Below are positions 17,924-26,175 of a DNA stretch of 64,000 nt, piece by piece. Numbering within the stretch: position 1 is the first letter of the stretch; the number at the start of each line of letters is the position of its first letter. Made by a program: the position numbers and the translations under genes. The stretch lies in the NCBI GenBank assembly GCA_018266055.1, contig JAFDYT010000012.1, forward strand, positions 85,003 through 149,002, written 5' to 3'. Origin of the DNA: Bacteroidota bacterium (GTDB lineage Bacteria > Bacteroidota > Bacteroidia > Cytophagales > Cyclobacteriaceae). The notes beneath the pieces were generated by a model. It made no database searches. It saw nothing but the letters and a program-made list of their open reading frames with translations, and had not been told where the DNA came from.

Positions 17924-18363
17924 TTTTTCTTCTCGTCATCATTAATACTTCCATTTTATTTCTGTTATCCTTTCTTCATATCTATTGGGCCTTTGGCGGA
18001 CGATGGGGATGGGAATCAACCTTGCCTACCCGGGAGAATGGAGAGTTTCTTTTTCATCCCGGGATTGCGCCTACATTAATTGTGGCCTTTGGTCTTCTAG
18101 CCTTCGGCGTGGTTACCCTCGGCAACCTTGATCTTTTCGCAGTTTGGATTCCGGTGAGGTATTTTCACTATGCTACCTGGGCGGTAGCGGCGGTATTTGC
18201 ACTTCGGGCTATTGGCGATTTTAACTACGTGGGCTTCTTTAAGAAAGTAACGCACACCCAATTTGCGACGAGCGATTCGCGGATTTACTCGCCACTTTGT
18301 GTTCTTCTCTCTTCGGGTAGTGTTCTGATCGCAATTTTCTCATTAAGAGGAGTAAATCCTTGA
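17920..18363 (+). CDS. DUF3995 membrane protein
   Basis: A 147-residue protein with four membrane segments (about 3-23, 48-70, 83-105 and 122-143) and the DUF3995 hallmark near the start, LSFLHIYWAFGGRWG with its conserved HxYWAxGG, plus ALRAIGDFNYVGFFKK. The family has no assigned function. It overlaps cmk by 4 bp. It is followed by the 21-bp repeat array, with the next gene convergent. Confidence 0.85.
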   Translation: MIFLLVIINTSILFLLSFLHIYWAFGGRWGWESTLPTRENGEFLFHPGIAPTLIVAFGLLAFGVVTLGNLDLFAVWIPVRYFHYATWAVAAVFALRAIGDFNYVGFFKKVTHTQFATSDSRIYSPLCVLLSSGSVLIAIFSLRGVNP

Positions 18364-18462
18364 TTTTAGCCTGATTTCCTGCTTTATTGATTTGGAACAG
18401 CCGCTGGAAGGGGTTGACATATATGTCTTATGTCAACTTTCATACCGGCCAAAGACCTAGTT

Positions 18463-19008
18463 GTAGCGATTATATCGATTCCTGTAGCGAGTATATCGAT
18501 TCCCGTAGCGATTATATCGCTACCCGTAGGAAGTATATCGCTACCCGTAGCAAGTATATCGATACTCGTAGCAAGTATATCGATACTCGTAGCAAGTATA
18601 TCGATTTCCGTAGCAAGTATATCGATACTCGTAGCAAGTATATCGATACTCGTAGCAAGTATATCGATTTCCGTAGCAATTATATCGCTACCCGTAGCAA
18701 GTATATCGATTTCCGTAGCAAGTATATCGCTACCCGTAGCAAGTATATCGCTATCCATAGCAAGTATATCGATACTCGTAGCAAGTATATCGATGCTCGT
18801 AGCAAGTATATCGCTACCCGTAGCAAGTATATCGCTACCCGTAGCAAGTATATCGATACTCGTAGCAAGTATATCAATACCCGTAGCAAGTATATTGATA
18901 CCCGTAGCAGGTATATCGATACTCGTAGCAGGTATATCGATACCCGTAGCAAGTATATCAATACCCGTAGCAAGTATATCGATACTCCTAGCGAGTATAT
19001 CCCTTCAT
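18463..19008. repeat. Tandem array of 26 copies of a 21-bp unit
   Basis: I count 26 head-to-tail units of exactly 21 bp, typically beginning GTAGCAAGTATATCGATA, with no spacers and no indels. Variation is concentrated in the last six bases (ATACTC, CTACCC, ATTTCC types) and at positions 6 and 8. Edge units diverge most. Because 21 is a multiple of three, long frames run through the array on both strands (for example a SKYIDTR heptapeptide repeat), but substitutions hit all codon positions and no frame looks selected. It fills the gap between the convergent DUF3995 and M28 peptidase genes. The remaining sequence at 18364-18462 and 19009-19148 shows nothing I can name. Confidence 0.95.
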
Positions 19009-19148
19009 GTAAAAAGGTACTCCTACACTGCCGGCAGTAAGGAATTTCTCGTCACCACCGCGACGGCATTGCTGACGGACAAGGGAAATTCTTATAGCTT
19101 AAACCCGCTGCCTGCGATATGATTTTAAATGTGCTTTACGCTGAGCTT

Positions 19149-20525
19149 TTATTTCAACCCGTAGCGGTCGATCAGGAACACGAGCGCAGCCATTGCCGCC
19201 GAGCCTAATTCCAGTTCACGCTTATTCACACTGTCGATAGTGTCGGCAGGTGTGTGGTGAATGTCAAAGTACCGTTGCGAGTCAGGGAGATAGCCGATCA
19301 TGGCGGTGCCCGAAGCAGCTAGCGGTCCGATGTCGGCGCCACCACCTTCCTGTTCAAAATCAGAAAGACCATACGGTTCGAGCAAGGGCTTCCAGCTTTT
19401 GATTTTTGCTTTCACCGCGGCTGTACCACTCATGGTGAAACCACGCGGAGTAAACCCTCCGCGATCAGACTCAATGGCAGCGATGTGATTTTCATTTTTT
19501 GCTTTGGCTAGCTCTGCATATTTTAATCCACCGCGCAATCCGTTCTCTTCATTCATAAACATGACCGCGCGAATGGTGCGTTTGGGCTTTATGCCCAACG
19601 CTTTAAAGAGACGAAGTACTTCGATGGACTGTACACATCCTGCGCCGTCGTCGTGCGCACCTTGTGCAAGATCCCATGAGTCGAGGTGCCCGCCAATATC
19701 AATAATCTCGTCTTTGTATTCGCTACCAGTGATCTGGCCAACGACGTTGTACGAGGGTGCGTCATCCAAAATTTCAGAGTGATTTTCAAGATATACTGTC
19801 AGCTCTTTTTCATCTTTCAACAGTTTAGATAAAAGATCGGCGTGTTTGGTACTTACGGCCAGTGCGGGGATCATGGGTACCTTCGGTTCGTAGTGCATCG
19901 ATCCTGTGTGCGGATAGTCTTCCTGGTTCAAGCCCATTGAGCGAACGATAACCGCTACCGCACCCAACTTCGCTGCCTCCACAGCTCCGCTTCCACGCTG
20001 GTTCACGGCTCCACCGTATGCGCCGAAGGTGTTGATTTGGGTAGGATCCATGGGGCGATTGAAGAACACAATTTTTCCTTGCACAGCTTTGGCGCCAAGC
20101 TGCTTCAGTTCGTCAAAACTCTTTACTTCAATCACCGACGAGGTGATGCCGGAAGGACCCGTACCAATCGATCCGCCCAGCGCGCACACCGACAGGTTTA
20201 CCGTTCCTATTTTTTTCGAGTTTACAATGCGCCCGATTTCCTGCTGACCGCGCACCCAATGTGGAACCATCACAGGTTGCAGCCACACCGAATCAAAGCC
20301 ATAGGTTTCCATCACGTGACGACTCCACTCTACGGCAGCAGCAGCACCTGGTGAGCCGGAAAGACGCGGCCCAATATTAATGCAGAGATCACGCAGCATC
20401 TCGTACGATTTTCCACGACTCAACGCTTCGTTATAAATTTCTTTTACCCCTTGTTGGTCTTGCACGTTTTGGGCGTGAAGGGTAACTGTTCCTAAGCCTA
20501 GAAGAATGAGTAGCAGCTTGTTCAT
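19149..20525 (-). CDS. M28-family metallopeptidase with PA domain
   Basis: A 458-residue secreted zinc peptidase resembling carboxypeptidase Q. Signal peptide (NKLLLILLGLGTVTLHAQ), a PA-type insertion (about 140-230) and the M28 dizinc site: IGGHLDSWD (His, Asp), GAHDDGAG (Asp), FMNEENGLRGG (catalytic Glu pair), ESDRGGF (Asp) and HHTPADT (His). It hydrolyses peptides outside the cytoplasm. It starts 38 bp after the end of a TonB receptor gene on the same strand, so it may be the last gene of that operon. Confidence 0.93.
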   Translation of the reverse strand: MNKLLLILLGLGTVTLHAQNVQDQQGVKEIYNEALSRGKSYEMLRDLCINIGPRLSGSPGAAAAVEWSRHVMETYGFDSVWLQPVMVPHWVRGQQEIGRIVNSKKIGTVNLSVCALGGSIGTGPSGITSSVIEVKSFDELKQLGAKAVQGKIVFFNRPMDPTQINTFGAYGGAVNQRGSGAVEAAKLGAVAVIVRSMGLNQEDYPHTGSMHYEPKVPMIPALAVSTKHADLLSKLLKDEKELTVYLENHSEILDDAPSYNVVGQITGSEYKDEIIDIGGHLDSWDLAQGAHDDGAGCVQSIEVLRLFKALGIKPKRTIRAVMFMNEENGLRGGLKYAELAKAKNENHIAAIESDRGGFTPRGFTMSGTAAVKAKIKSWKPLLEPYGLSDFEQEGGGADIGPLAASGTAMIGYLPDSQRYFDIHHTPADTIDSVNKRELELGSAAMAALVFLIDRYGLK

Positions 20526-20563
20526 GATTCAATTTTTTTGATCGACAATATTGCGAAACGGTT

Positions 20564-23008
20564 TCAAAAAGAAAATATAAATTTTAGGCAGACGTTTCTT
20601 CCCATGCCGTAAATTCCATAGCGGCCGTTGGGCGATTGCTGATAGTATTCAAAGTATTTCAGCCTGCTCATGTTCGATTGATACACGGCATCAAACACAT
20701 TATTCACTTGCAGTTGCACCTGCCAATTGCTTTTTTGACTTTGCCCGAAGGTTGCTCCTGCGGCAATATTGAATAGCGCGTAGCCGGGTGTCGGTGTTTC
20801 CGTATTATACAGCGCCATATAGTTGTGTTGCGCCGCATTGAAATCCATCTCTACACTGGCGTGCATGGCCGAAATCTTTTTGGAATGGATGACAAACTCT
20901 TCCGTGAGATTGCTCACTAATCGTGGCGGCGGAATGAAGGGAAGATACTCCCCCAATGTTTTTTTGTTGGTGAACAAAGGATTTCTGTTAAATCCATAGC
21001 ACACCGCAAGTTGATTGTTGAAACTGAATCCGCGAATGGAATTCGGCTTCCACGCCAGTGTAGCCTCAAGGCCGTATAGCTGTGCTGACGACTGCTGATA
21101 TTGAAATGTTTTGTTTCCCTGCGCATCGGTAACAGGCAATCCTTGTGCATTCGTAACCTGGTTGAGGTAAATGTAATTCTGGATGTTCTTGTTAAACAGG
21201 CTAAGTGAAGCCGAGAGCTGTGCGAAATCGGCAAACAACCCAAGGTCTTCCTGCCAGCTGAATTCAGGAACAAAGTCAGGATTGCCGATGTAAAGAATGT
21301 GCGCTCCTGCATCCAGTCCGTTGGAAGCAATTTCTGAAATGCTCGGTGCGCGGTAGCCTCGCGAAAAATTAATCTTGAGGTTGAAAATATCATTGAATTT
21401 ATACGCCGAGCCAAGACTCAATGACATGCCGCGAAACGACTGATGCAACGAAGAAAATTGCAGCGTGGCTCCCACCGTATCCACACCAAATGCAGGTTTA
21501 TCAAACCCGGTTTGAGGGTCGGTGCGTGAATAAAACTTATACGTTTGGATTGTACGCGCATCAAATCGTGCTCCACCCACGATGGTCCAGTTTTCCTTTT
21601 GCCAGGTGGCTACGGCAAAGGCACCAAAGTCGGTAAGGTTATAATCAGGTACCGGAAAATTGGTCGCCTCTTTGATCTTGTTGTTCTGAAACATTCCATT
21701 GACACCAATCGATGTTTCCAGGTGGCCAATCTGCCGAACGTTGTAACGCACGCTGTAGTTCACTGTATTCAGCCGGAGATATGTGCCCGCTTGTTCCACC
21801 GCCGTGGGATGGTTGAACTCACGGCGAATGTTTTGTGTGAAAGCGATCAGAAAATTTACATCGCCGGCGTCGAAGTGATAATGGTTGTTGGCGTAAAGGC
21901 GATAATGCTGTATGCGTTGGTGTAGCGGATTCAACGAGTAAGAATTGAGTTCAGCATTAGATACAATCGGCCTGTTTTTAATATCGTCATAGGCACCTTC
22001 AAAAATTTGCTTGGTGAATTTTCGGGTGAGGGAATCCCGGCTGCCGTCGGGAATACCTTGCAGGTTGTCGTACAACGAAGCATTGAGATGTGAATACCCG
22101 CTTGTGCTTTTATATCCCAACAGGGCAGAGATATTTTTTTCCTGAAAGCCGGTGTTGAATACTCGCCCGTCGGTGGCGTTGGTATAATTCTTCGCGAGTC
22201 TGTACGCGCCGCGCACTACCCAAAGCCAATGATTGCCGCCCGATGAAAGCCTGAAACCATTGCCGATCAACCCGTTGTTGCTTTGGTATTCTGAAATCCA
22301 ACGGCCATCGATTTTTCCGTCCGTTTCTTTCGGCACATAAGGAAATAAGCTTACTACGCCAGCCAGCGCATCCGCACCGTAAACCAAGCTGGCCGGCCCT
22401 TTAATTATTTCGGCACGCTCGATGTTGTAGTTGTCAATTTCAAGTCCATGTTCGCCTCCCCATTGTTGCCCTTCCTGGCGTACGCCGTCATACAGGGTAA
22501 GTACACGGTTGAAGCCCATGCCGCGAATGAACGGCTTCGAAATGTTGGGCCCTGTTTTGAGTACATTCATGCCCGCCGTACTTTTTGAAAGCACATCAAT
22601 GATGTTGTTCTCATTCGCCCGGTCGATCGACTTTAAAGAAACTGCCGAAAGAACGATCGGGTTTTCAAGGATGCGATTGGCTTTGGTTGCTCCGCGAATA
22701 ATTACCTCGTTCAGCATTTGACTCGTTTCTACCAGGGTAATTTCTTTCCACAGCGTATTGGCATCAATACAAACGGTGTCGGGACGATATCCTGTATAAG
22801 AGAAAATGAAGCATTCGCGTTGCCGGATGGATATTGAGAATTCACCTGAACTTCCGGTGCTGTACTCCAGGCTATCCGTTACTGATTTGATGGAGCAGCC
22901 GGCCAATACACGCTTTGATTCCGCATCCTTGACAACCCCTTTGACGATGCTTTGCCCCAAGGCACACTGACCTGCCAGCCAAAGTAGGATGAATAAAGTA
23001 TATTTCAT
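20564..23008 (-). CDS. TonB-dependent receptor (paralog 2)
   Basis: An 814-residue outer-membrane receptor: signal peptide, carboxypeptidase-regulatory-like domain (about 22-95), plug (ENNIIDVLSKSTAGMNVLKT, SKPFIRGMGFNRVLTLYDGV, EIIKGPASLVYGADALAGVV) and a 22-strand barrel ending GMGRNVCLKFIFSF. The plug pattern RG.G.NRVLTL.DG.....EHG resembles the ZnuD-type branch, so zinc or copper uptake is a reasonable inference. It is a clear tandem paralog of the receptor at 23099-25552, sharing motifs through to the C-terminus (SRLKYFE then SPNGR.GI). A promoter and a 46-bp palindrome sit directly before its ATG. Confidence 0.92.
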   Translation of the reverse strand: MKYTLFILLWLAGQCALGQSIVKGVVKDAESKRVLAGCSIKSVTDSLEYSTGSSGEFSISIRQRECFIFSYTGYRPDTVCIDANTLWKEITLVETSQMLNEVIIRGATKANRILENPIVLSAVSLKSIDRANENNIIDVLSKSTAGMNVLKTGPNISKPFIRGMGFNRVLTLYDGVRQEGQQWGGEHGLEIDNYNIERAEIIKGPASLVYGADALAGVVSLFPYVPKETDGKIDGRWISEYQSNNGLIGNGFRLSSGGNHWLWVVRGAYRLAKNYTNATDGRVFNTGFQEKNISALLGYKSTSGYSHLNASLYDNLQGIPDGSRDSLTRKFTKQIFEGAYDDIKNRPIVSNAELNSYSLNPLHQRIQHYRLYANNHYHFDAGDVNFLIAFTQNIRREFNHPTAVEQAGTYLRLNTVNYSVRYNVRQIGHLETSIGVNGMFQNNKIKEATNFPVPDYNLTDFGAFAVATWQKENWTIVGGARFDARTIQTYKFYSRTDPQTGFDKPAFGVDTVGATLQFSSLHQSFRGMSLSLGSAYKFNDIFNLKINFSRGYRAPSISEIASNGLDAGAHILYIGNPDFVPEFSWQEDLGLFADFAQLSASLSLFNKNIQNYIYLNQVTNAQGLPVTDAQGNKTFQYQQSSAQLYGLEATLAWKPNSIRGFSFNNQLAVCYGFNRNPLFTNKKTLGEYLPFIPPPRLVSNLTEEFVIHSKKISAMHASVEMDFNAAQHNYMALYNTETPTPGYALFNIAAGATFGQSQKSNWQVQLQVNNVFDAVYQSNMSRLKYFEYYQQSPNGRYGIYGMGRNVCLKFIFSF

Positions 23009-23009
23009 G

Positions 23010-23055
23010 TTGCATAAATAATAATTTAGATAAGTCTAAAATATTACTTATGCAA
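23010..23055 (-). promoter_or_regulatory. 46-bp palindrome abutting a TonB receptor start
   Basis: Two 21-base arms (23010-23030 and 23035-23055) are inverted repeats matching at 19 of 21 positions around a 4-base centre; the core is TTTAGATAAGTCTAAA. It ends one base before the receptor ATG and overlaps the -7 box. A metal-responsive operator (DtxR/MntR, Fur or Zur type) or a leader hairpin are both possible. Confidence 0.6.
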
Positions 23056-23082
23056 TGATAGTCATGAAACGGCGAATTCAAA
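23053..23082 (-). promoter_or_regulatory. Likely promoter of TonB receptor paralog 2
   Basis: Minus-strand TTTG, 18 bases, then TATCATTG, one mismatch from the Bacteroidota -7 consensus TAnnTTTG. Its last three bases are the first three of the 46-bp palindrome, so a protein bound there would cover the transcription start. Confidence 0.45.
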
Positions 23083-23098
23083 AATTGCCTTTGCGTTC

Positions 23099-25552
23099 CT
23101 AGAAATTCTTAACCAGTTTGATGCTGATGTTCCGCCCCATATTGAATATACCCAGACGGCCGTTGGGCGAGGCAGCGTACTGTTCAAAGTATTTTAGCCG
23201 GCTTAAATGGTCCTGATAGGCGGTATCGAAGAGGTTGTTGGCCATCAGATAGAAATCGACGATGGATTTGCCGGATTTATTTTTTATTCCGGTGCCAGCG
23301 CCCACGTTGATGAGCACGTATCCCGCGGTGCGGCTTTCGGTGTTATCGAAGGTAAATACCCGGGCTTGCGTGGCAGTGTAGTTCAGTTGAACTTTGACGA
23401 ATGGTTTATCAAAAAAAGCGCTCTTTTTTAACCATTCGTATTTCAATTCTGAAATGTATCGGAAGGGGGGCATGAAGGGTACATATTTTGTTTGGTCTGT
23501 TTTCAGTGCGCCGCTGTAACTGTTGTTGTCGCCAAAAATGAGCGAAGCTGAGTTATCGAAATGAAGTTGCTGCACCAGGTGAAAATCGATGTTGGCTTCA
23601 AGTCCGTATAGCAAAATTTTTCCTTGCTGGAATTGGTACGTGGGATAGGCCACGCCGCCGTTATAGCTGAGCGAGTCTTTTCCGCTATTCGTTAGCAGGC
23701 GCTGGTTGAAGATGTAGTGATCAATTTTGTTTGCAAACAAGCTGATGCCGGCATTTGCATTCCGCGAGGTAAAGGATGCACCTACATCAATCTGACCGCT
23801 GAACTCGGGCTTAAACTGACTGTTTCCGATTTGGTAAAGATTGGTACCCGGATGTACTCCGTTAGAGGATATCTCCGAAATATTGGGAGCACGATACCCA
23901 CGGGAAACATTGAGCTTCAGTGCCAACGCGTCGTTCACCAGATAACTAAGGCCGGCACTTCCGGTAAACCCGTTGAATGTGGTGCTGTATTCATTGAACG
24001 GTTTGTCAGCGCCCACCGTATTGATGCCTGTTACTACTTCGTCAAATCCGCTTACGGAGTTTGGTTTGGTATATAATTCATGGTTGTTGAAACTCCGGCG
24101 GTCGTAGCGCATGCCTCCGGCAAGAGTGAGTTTACCAAAATCTTTTTTCACGGTAAGGAAACTTCCGAAATCGAATTGCTGGTACGAGGGAATTAAAAAC
24201 TCGGTGCCTTGGGTAGCGTCATTCACCTGATACATTCCATTTATTCCGACCGCTGTTTCCCAGTGATTGAATTCCGGAATGAAGTACTTGGCGTCGTAGG
24301 TGAGTGTATTTAACTGCAGGTACAATCCTGCCAAATTCTGGTAAGGAATTTCCGGGTGACTGAATTCACGACGAACGCTTCGCTGAAAACCAATGTTGGC
24401 ATCCAGTCGACTGTTGGTAAAGAAGAAACTGTTTTTAAGGTAAGCCCTGTAATGTTGCACCCGTTGGTGAAGCACTGAAATCGTGTAAGTGTTGAGCTCA
24501 CTGTCAGTGACCACCGGCCTGAAACTATCGTCTTCGGTGATTTGCTTCGTAAATCTTCGCGTGAGGCTATCCCGGCTTCCGTCGGGGATTTCCTGTGTGT
24601 TGTCAAACAGAGAGAGTCGCAAGTGCGAGCCGCCCCATTTTTTATGTACACCAAAGAATCCGTTAACATCGGTTTCTCTAAAAGCTGTGTTGTACACTCT
24701 GCCATCCACCGGGTTTTGAAAATTTTTAGCCATGCGTTGCGATAAACGCGTTCCCCATTCTATTCCGTTATGGCTGCCACTGACAAAGGCAGAGCCGCCG
24801 ATCATGCTATTGTTCGTCTGGTATTCAGTGGTCACGTTCCCCGAGATTTTATTTTCGAATGCGGGCTGATTAGGGATCAGATTAACTACCCCTGCCAGCG
24901 CGTCCGATCCATACATCAGGCTTGCCGGCCCCTTGATTACTTCTATGCGGTCAAAGGCATAGTTGTCCATTTCTATTCCATGTTCATCGCCCCATTGTTG
25001 ACCTTCTTGCCGCATTCCATCGTACAACGTCAGGATACGGTTGAACCCCAATCCGCGGATTACCGGCTTAGAGATGTTGGGGCCTGTGGTAACAGCGCTA
25101 ACACCGGGAATTTTGGCAATGGCATCAATGATGTTGGTCGACAAATTTGTAGTAAGGTATTGCCGGTTGACCGATACAATCGATACGGGCGATTTTTTTA
25201 TTTCCGTTGCTTTTGATGATCCGGTGACCACCACTTCAGCCAACTCAGTGGTACTTTGGCTCAACTCAAAATCGATTTGTGTAGCGCTGCTCACCGAAAT
25301 CACTCTGGAGTACGTTTGATACCCAATGGCGCTGATCTGTACCTGATAAGTCGCTGCGGGAAGTTTATCGAAATAATAATTCCCGAGGGAATCGGAAAGG
25401 GCATACGCATGCAAGTCGGGTATAGCGATGCTCGCGAAGGGCATGCCTTGTTTGGTTTCTTTATCTCGTATTTTTCCTGATAAGGTATGTTGAGCCTGTC
25501 CTACAATGGAATACAACAGGATGATATATAAAACGATTGAACGTAGTTTCAT
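23099..25552 (-). CDS. TonB-dependent receptor (paralog 1)
   Basis: An 817-residue outer-membrane receptor with signal peptide (RSIVLYIILLYSIVGQAQ), carboxypeptidase-regulatory-like domain (HTLSGKIRDKETKQGMPFAS onward), plug (SKPVIRGLGFNRILTLYDGM, EVIKGPASLMYGSDALAGVV) and barrel ending FNMGRNISIKLVKNF. It imports a ligand using TonB energy. The plug is similar to ZnuD-like metal receptors; substrate is inferred from that and from the His/Cys-rich gene upstream. Together with the second receptor it reads as a recent-to-moderate tandem duplication, diverged through most of the barrel loops. Confidence 0.93.
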   Translation of the reverse strand: MKLRSIVLYIILLYSIVGQAQHTLSGKIRDKETKQGMPFASIAIPDLHAYALSDSLGNYYFDKLPAATYQVQISAIGYQTYSRVISVSSATQIDFELSQSTTELAEVVVTGSSKATEIKKSPVSIVSVNRQYLTTNLSTNIIDAIAKIPGVSAVTTGPNISKPVIRGLGFNRILTLYDGMRQEGQQWGDEHGIEMDNYAFDRIEVIKGPASLMYGSDALAGVVNLIPNQPAFENKISGNVTTEYQTNNSMIGGSAFVSGSHNGIEWGTRLSQRMAKNFQNPVDGRVYNTAFRETDVNGFFGVHKKWGGSHLRLSLFDNTQEIPDGSRDSLTRRFTKQITEDDSFRPVVTDSELNTYTISVLHQRVQHYRAYLKNSFFFTNSRLDANIGFQRSVRREFSHPEIPYQNLAGLYLQLNTLTYDAKYFIPEFNHWETAVGINGMYQVNDATQGTEFLIPSYQQFDFGSFLTVKKDFGKLTLAGGMRYDRRSFNNHELYTKPNSVSGFDEVVTGINTVGADKPFNEYSTTFNGFTGSAGLSYLVNDALALKLNVSRGYRAPNISEISSNGVHPGTNLYQIGNSQFKPEFSGQIDVGASFTSRNANAGISLFANKIDHYIFNQRLLTNSGKDSLSYNGGVAYPTYQFQQGKILLYGLEANIDFHLVQQLHFDNSASLIFGDNNSYSGALKTDQTKYVPFMPPFRYISELKYEWLKKSAFFDKPFVKVQLNYTATQARVFTFDNTESRTAGYVLINVGAGTGIKNKSGKSIVDFYLMANNLFDTAYQDHLSRLKYFEQYAASPNGRLGIFNMGRNISIKLVKNF

Positions 25553-25689
25553 TTTTTTTAAGCTTAGATTTAAAACGGTCTGTGAAGATGAGTCCCGCTA
25601 GCAGCAGGACATTCCGCCATGCGGAACCCCCGGAGATTCCCGGAGACGCTGACGCTGACTGGCGTTTTGACCAATCAATTCAGTAGCAT

Positions 25690-26025
25690 TCAGACTGTTG
25701 CTGGAGGCGATCTGCCTTTTGAAAAGGAAAGTGAAATTAACTCAATGCTAACGACAAAGTGCTCTTCAGGAGAAGGAAACAACACTTCATCAAAAAATAA
25801 CGAAGAGGTAGTGACGAACGCATTGTTAAAAAAATCGATGGAGCAAACCTGACAATGCTCGTCGTGTTTTTGTACACCGGCGGCGCCGTCTTTCAATGGC
25901 GCAGTAACCGATTTTAACTGATGAACGTCGTGATTTTTGTGAAAGAAATTCACGCCCACTTGCACAAACAAGAGAGAGCCGATCAAGAAAACGGCGGAGG
26001 CAAAAGGGAGCGCTCTGAATTTCAT
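25690..26025 (-). CDS. Small His/Cys-rich membrane-anchored protein
   Basis: A 111-residue protein with an N-terminal hydrophobic segment (LPFASAVFLIGSLLFVQVGV) followed by a histidine-rich stretch (FFHKNHDVHQ) and HDEHCQVCSIDFF, then a hydrophobic C-terminal half. The HxxHCxxC arrangement looks like a metal site and resembles DUF2946-type small proteins that accompany metal-related TonB receptors. The assignment is by pattern only. It is the first gene before two TonB receptors on the same strand, about 137 bp upstream of the first, and has its own strong promoter with an unusually short leader. Confidence 0.7.
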   Translation of the reverse strand: MKFRALPFASAVFLIGSLLFVQVGVNFFHKNHDVHQLKSVTAPLKDGAAGVQKHDEHCQVCSIDFFNNAFVTTSSLFFDEVLFPSPEEHFVVSIELISLSFSKGRSPPATV

Positions 26026-26032
26026 CCAGAAG

Positions 26033-26062
26033 CAAAAATAACAAGAGCGGCGGTTTTGGCAA
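26033..26062 (-). promoter_or_regulatory. Near-leaderless promoter of the His/Cys-rich gene
   Basis: Minus strand reads TTG, exactly 19 bases, TATTTTTG, a full match to the Bacteroidota consensus. Only seven bases separate the -7 box from the ATG at 26025, so the transcript would have a leader of very few bases. Confidence 0.7.
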
Positions 26063-26175
26063 CATTATTTTATTGTGATTGACCTTCGGTCTACGCTAAT
26101 GTCCGGTAGGCTAATGCGCACTTACGCGTTTACGCGGGAGTTACTACCTTGCACTCCGATTAAAACACTAAAGCC

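Noticed and set aside
18463-19008. CRISPR array
   Set aside because: Units are directly head to tail with no spacers, and no cas genes are in the window.
18387-19122. Overlapping frames of 217-230 aa on the plus strand and 97-124 aa on the minus strand encoding heptapeptide repeats
   Set aside because: They follow from a 21-bp period divisible by three. Variation falls on all codon positions and no frame is favoured, so I call it a DNA repeat.
25553-25689. Riboswitch before TonB receptor 1
   Set aside because: Two small hairpins can be drawn on the minus strand (TTCCGCATGGCGGAA and GTCC...GGAC), but no known riboswitch core such as a cobalamin box is present.
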